NCBI RefSeq assembly: GCF_009789675.1
Contig: NZ_CP046913.1
Location: forward strand, 3,100,001 to 3,164,000
Origin: Paraburkholderia acidisoli
GTDB taxonomy: Bacteria; Pseudomonadota; Gammaproteobacteria; Burkholderiales; Burkholderiaceae
Length of the DNA: 64,000 bases
Reading direction: 5' to 3'
The stretch's first letter is position 1, and each line of letters starts with the position of its first letter. A program made the position numbers and the translations under genes. The notes beneath the pieces were generated by a model. That model was not told where the DNA came from. It ran no database searches and saw only the letters and a list, made by a program, of their open reading frames with translations. Of this stretch, positions 63,165 to 64,000 are shown piece after piece.

Positions 63165-64000
63165 TCAGGCAGCCGCTTCGCCGCGCAGGCGTAGCAGGAT
63201 GCCCTCGAGTGCGTCGAGATCGCCGAAGTCGACGGTGAGCTGCCCTCGCCCGCGACGGCCGACCTTGATCTTCACGGTGGCGGCGAGCAGATCGGACAAT
63301 TCCTCTTCGAGACGGCGCGTGTCGCGGCCGCCATCGTGCGCGGCCTTGGCCTTCACGGCGGGCGCTGCCTTGGTGGTCGCCGAAACGAGCTTCTCGGTTT
63401 CACGCACCGACATGCGCTTGTTGACCACTTGATTCGCGAGCGCGATCTGCGTGGCGGCGTCGACCGCGAGTAGCGCGCGCGCGTGGCCCATGTCGAGATC
63501 GCCGGCCAGCAGCATGGTCTGCACAGGCGCCGCGAGATTGAGCAGACGCAGCAGGTTCGACACCGCGCTGCGCGAACGCCCCACCGACTCCGCAGCCTGT
63601 TCGTGCGTGAAATTGAACTCGTCGAGCAGGCGCTGGATGCCCTGCGCCTCTTCGAGCGGATTGAGGTCCTCGCGCTGAATGTTCTCGATCAGCGCCATCG
63701 CGGCGGCAGCCTGGTCGGGCACGTCCTTCACGAGCACCGGCACCTCGGTGAGCCCCGCGAGATTGGCCGCGCGGAAACGCCGCTCGCCCGCGATGATTTC
63801 GTAGCGTCCCGGTGCGATCGGGCGCACCAGAATCGGCTGCATCAAACCCTGCGCGCGAATGCTCGCGGCGAGTTCCTGCAGCGCCCCCTCGTCCATGCGC
63901 GTGCGCGGCTGATACTTGCCGGCCTGCATCACCGTGAGCGGCAGCGTGTTCGGCGCGCCCTCGATCTTCACCGCCTCGGTAATGTCCGCGCTGCCGCCGA
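63165..64000 (-). CDS. parB: Chromosome partitioning protein ParB (5' end beyond window)
   Basis: The visible 277 residues lack the start, which lies past the right edge. The ParB CTPase domain has GKYQPRTRMDEGALQELAASI, GLMQPILVRP and the box II GERRFRAANLAG. The helix-turn-helix that binds parS is FTHEQAAESVGRSRSAVSNLLRLL. The C-terminal dimerisation region ends in LRGEAAA. ParB loads at parS sites near the origin and segregates chromosomes with ParA, whose gene is expected just outside the window. Confidence 0.96.
   Translation of the reverse strand, partial: GGSADITEAVKIEGAPNTLPLTVMQAGKYQPRTRMDEGALQELAASIRAQGLMQPILVRPIAPGRYEIIAGERRFRAANLAGLTEVPVLVKDVPDQAAAAMALIENIQREDLNPLEEAQGIQRLLDEFNFTHEQAAESVGRSRSAVSNLLRLLNLAAPVQTMLLAGDLDMGHARALLAVDAATQIALANQVVNKRMSVRETEKLVSATTKAAPAVKAKAAHDGGRDTRRLEEELSDLLAATVKIKVGRRGRGQLTVDFGDLDALEGILLRLRGEAAA

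Noticed and set aside
62956..64000. parS site near parB
   Set aside because: No sequence close to the palindromic parS core TTCACGTGAA was found in this part of the window.

Overview
The window is a GC-rich stretch of a beta-proteobacterial chromosome. It is almost certainly from Burkholderiaceae of the Paraburkholderia/Caballeronia/Burkholderia type. The evidence is protein-level resemblance of the housekeeping genes, the order parB - SLC13-type permease - atpIBEFHAGDC, a tandem glycine riboswitch ahead of gcvTHP followed by sdaA, and a trifunctional putA. The parB-atp end suggests that the replication origin of the main chromosome lies not far beyond the right edge.

Positions 1-25040 form an accessory glycan/repeat-protein island. 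On the minus strand, two giant proteins (2006 and 1527 residues) are built almost wholly from Ser/Thr-rich octapeptides and are followed by a TPR-containing GT41 (SPY/OGT-like) glycosyltransferase in what looks like one transcription unit. An open frame for a 57-residue peptide and a good sigma-28 (FliA)-like promoter match lie just upstream. Around them are a second, truncated GT41-GT2 fusion, two GT2 and two GT32-like paralogues, a methyltransferase-TPR-GT9 fusion, a sulfotransferase fused to a glycosyltransferase-like domain, an APS kinase (cysC, the PAPS source), a second methyltransferase and a conserved-looking unknown. My reading, which is inference, is that the island makes and decorates a large Ser/Thr-repeat glycoprotein, possibly under flagellar control, with a glycan that may be sulfated and methylated.

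Positions 25100-31420 hold a tRNA-Arg(CCG), a membrane-anchored dihaem cytochrome c, an NTF2-like protein, Rep helicase, a Gfo/Idh/MocA oxidoreductase and a small lipoprotein. Positions 31600-39450 are the glycine/serine module: promoter, tandem glycine riboswitch with terminator, gcvT, gcvH, gcvP, a PL5-like secreted protein and sdaA. Together these turn glycine into C1 units and deaminate serine. Positions 39440-46080 carry a DUF817-type membrane protein, a branched-chain amino-acid binding protein, putA with an inverted GTTGCA operator, and a 50-residue membrane peptide.

Positions 46180-53670 carry priA, hemE, a PheC-like periplasmic dehydratase, an 834-base gene-free stretch with a possible small RNA, and an acyl-CoA synthetase. 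Positions 53900-61820 are the complete ATP synthase operon with promoter and terminator. A permease and the truncated parB close the window.
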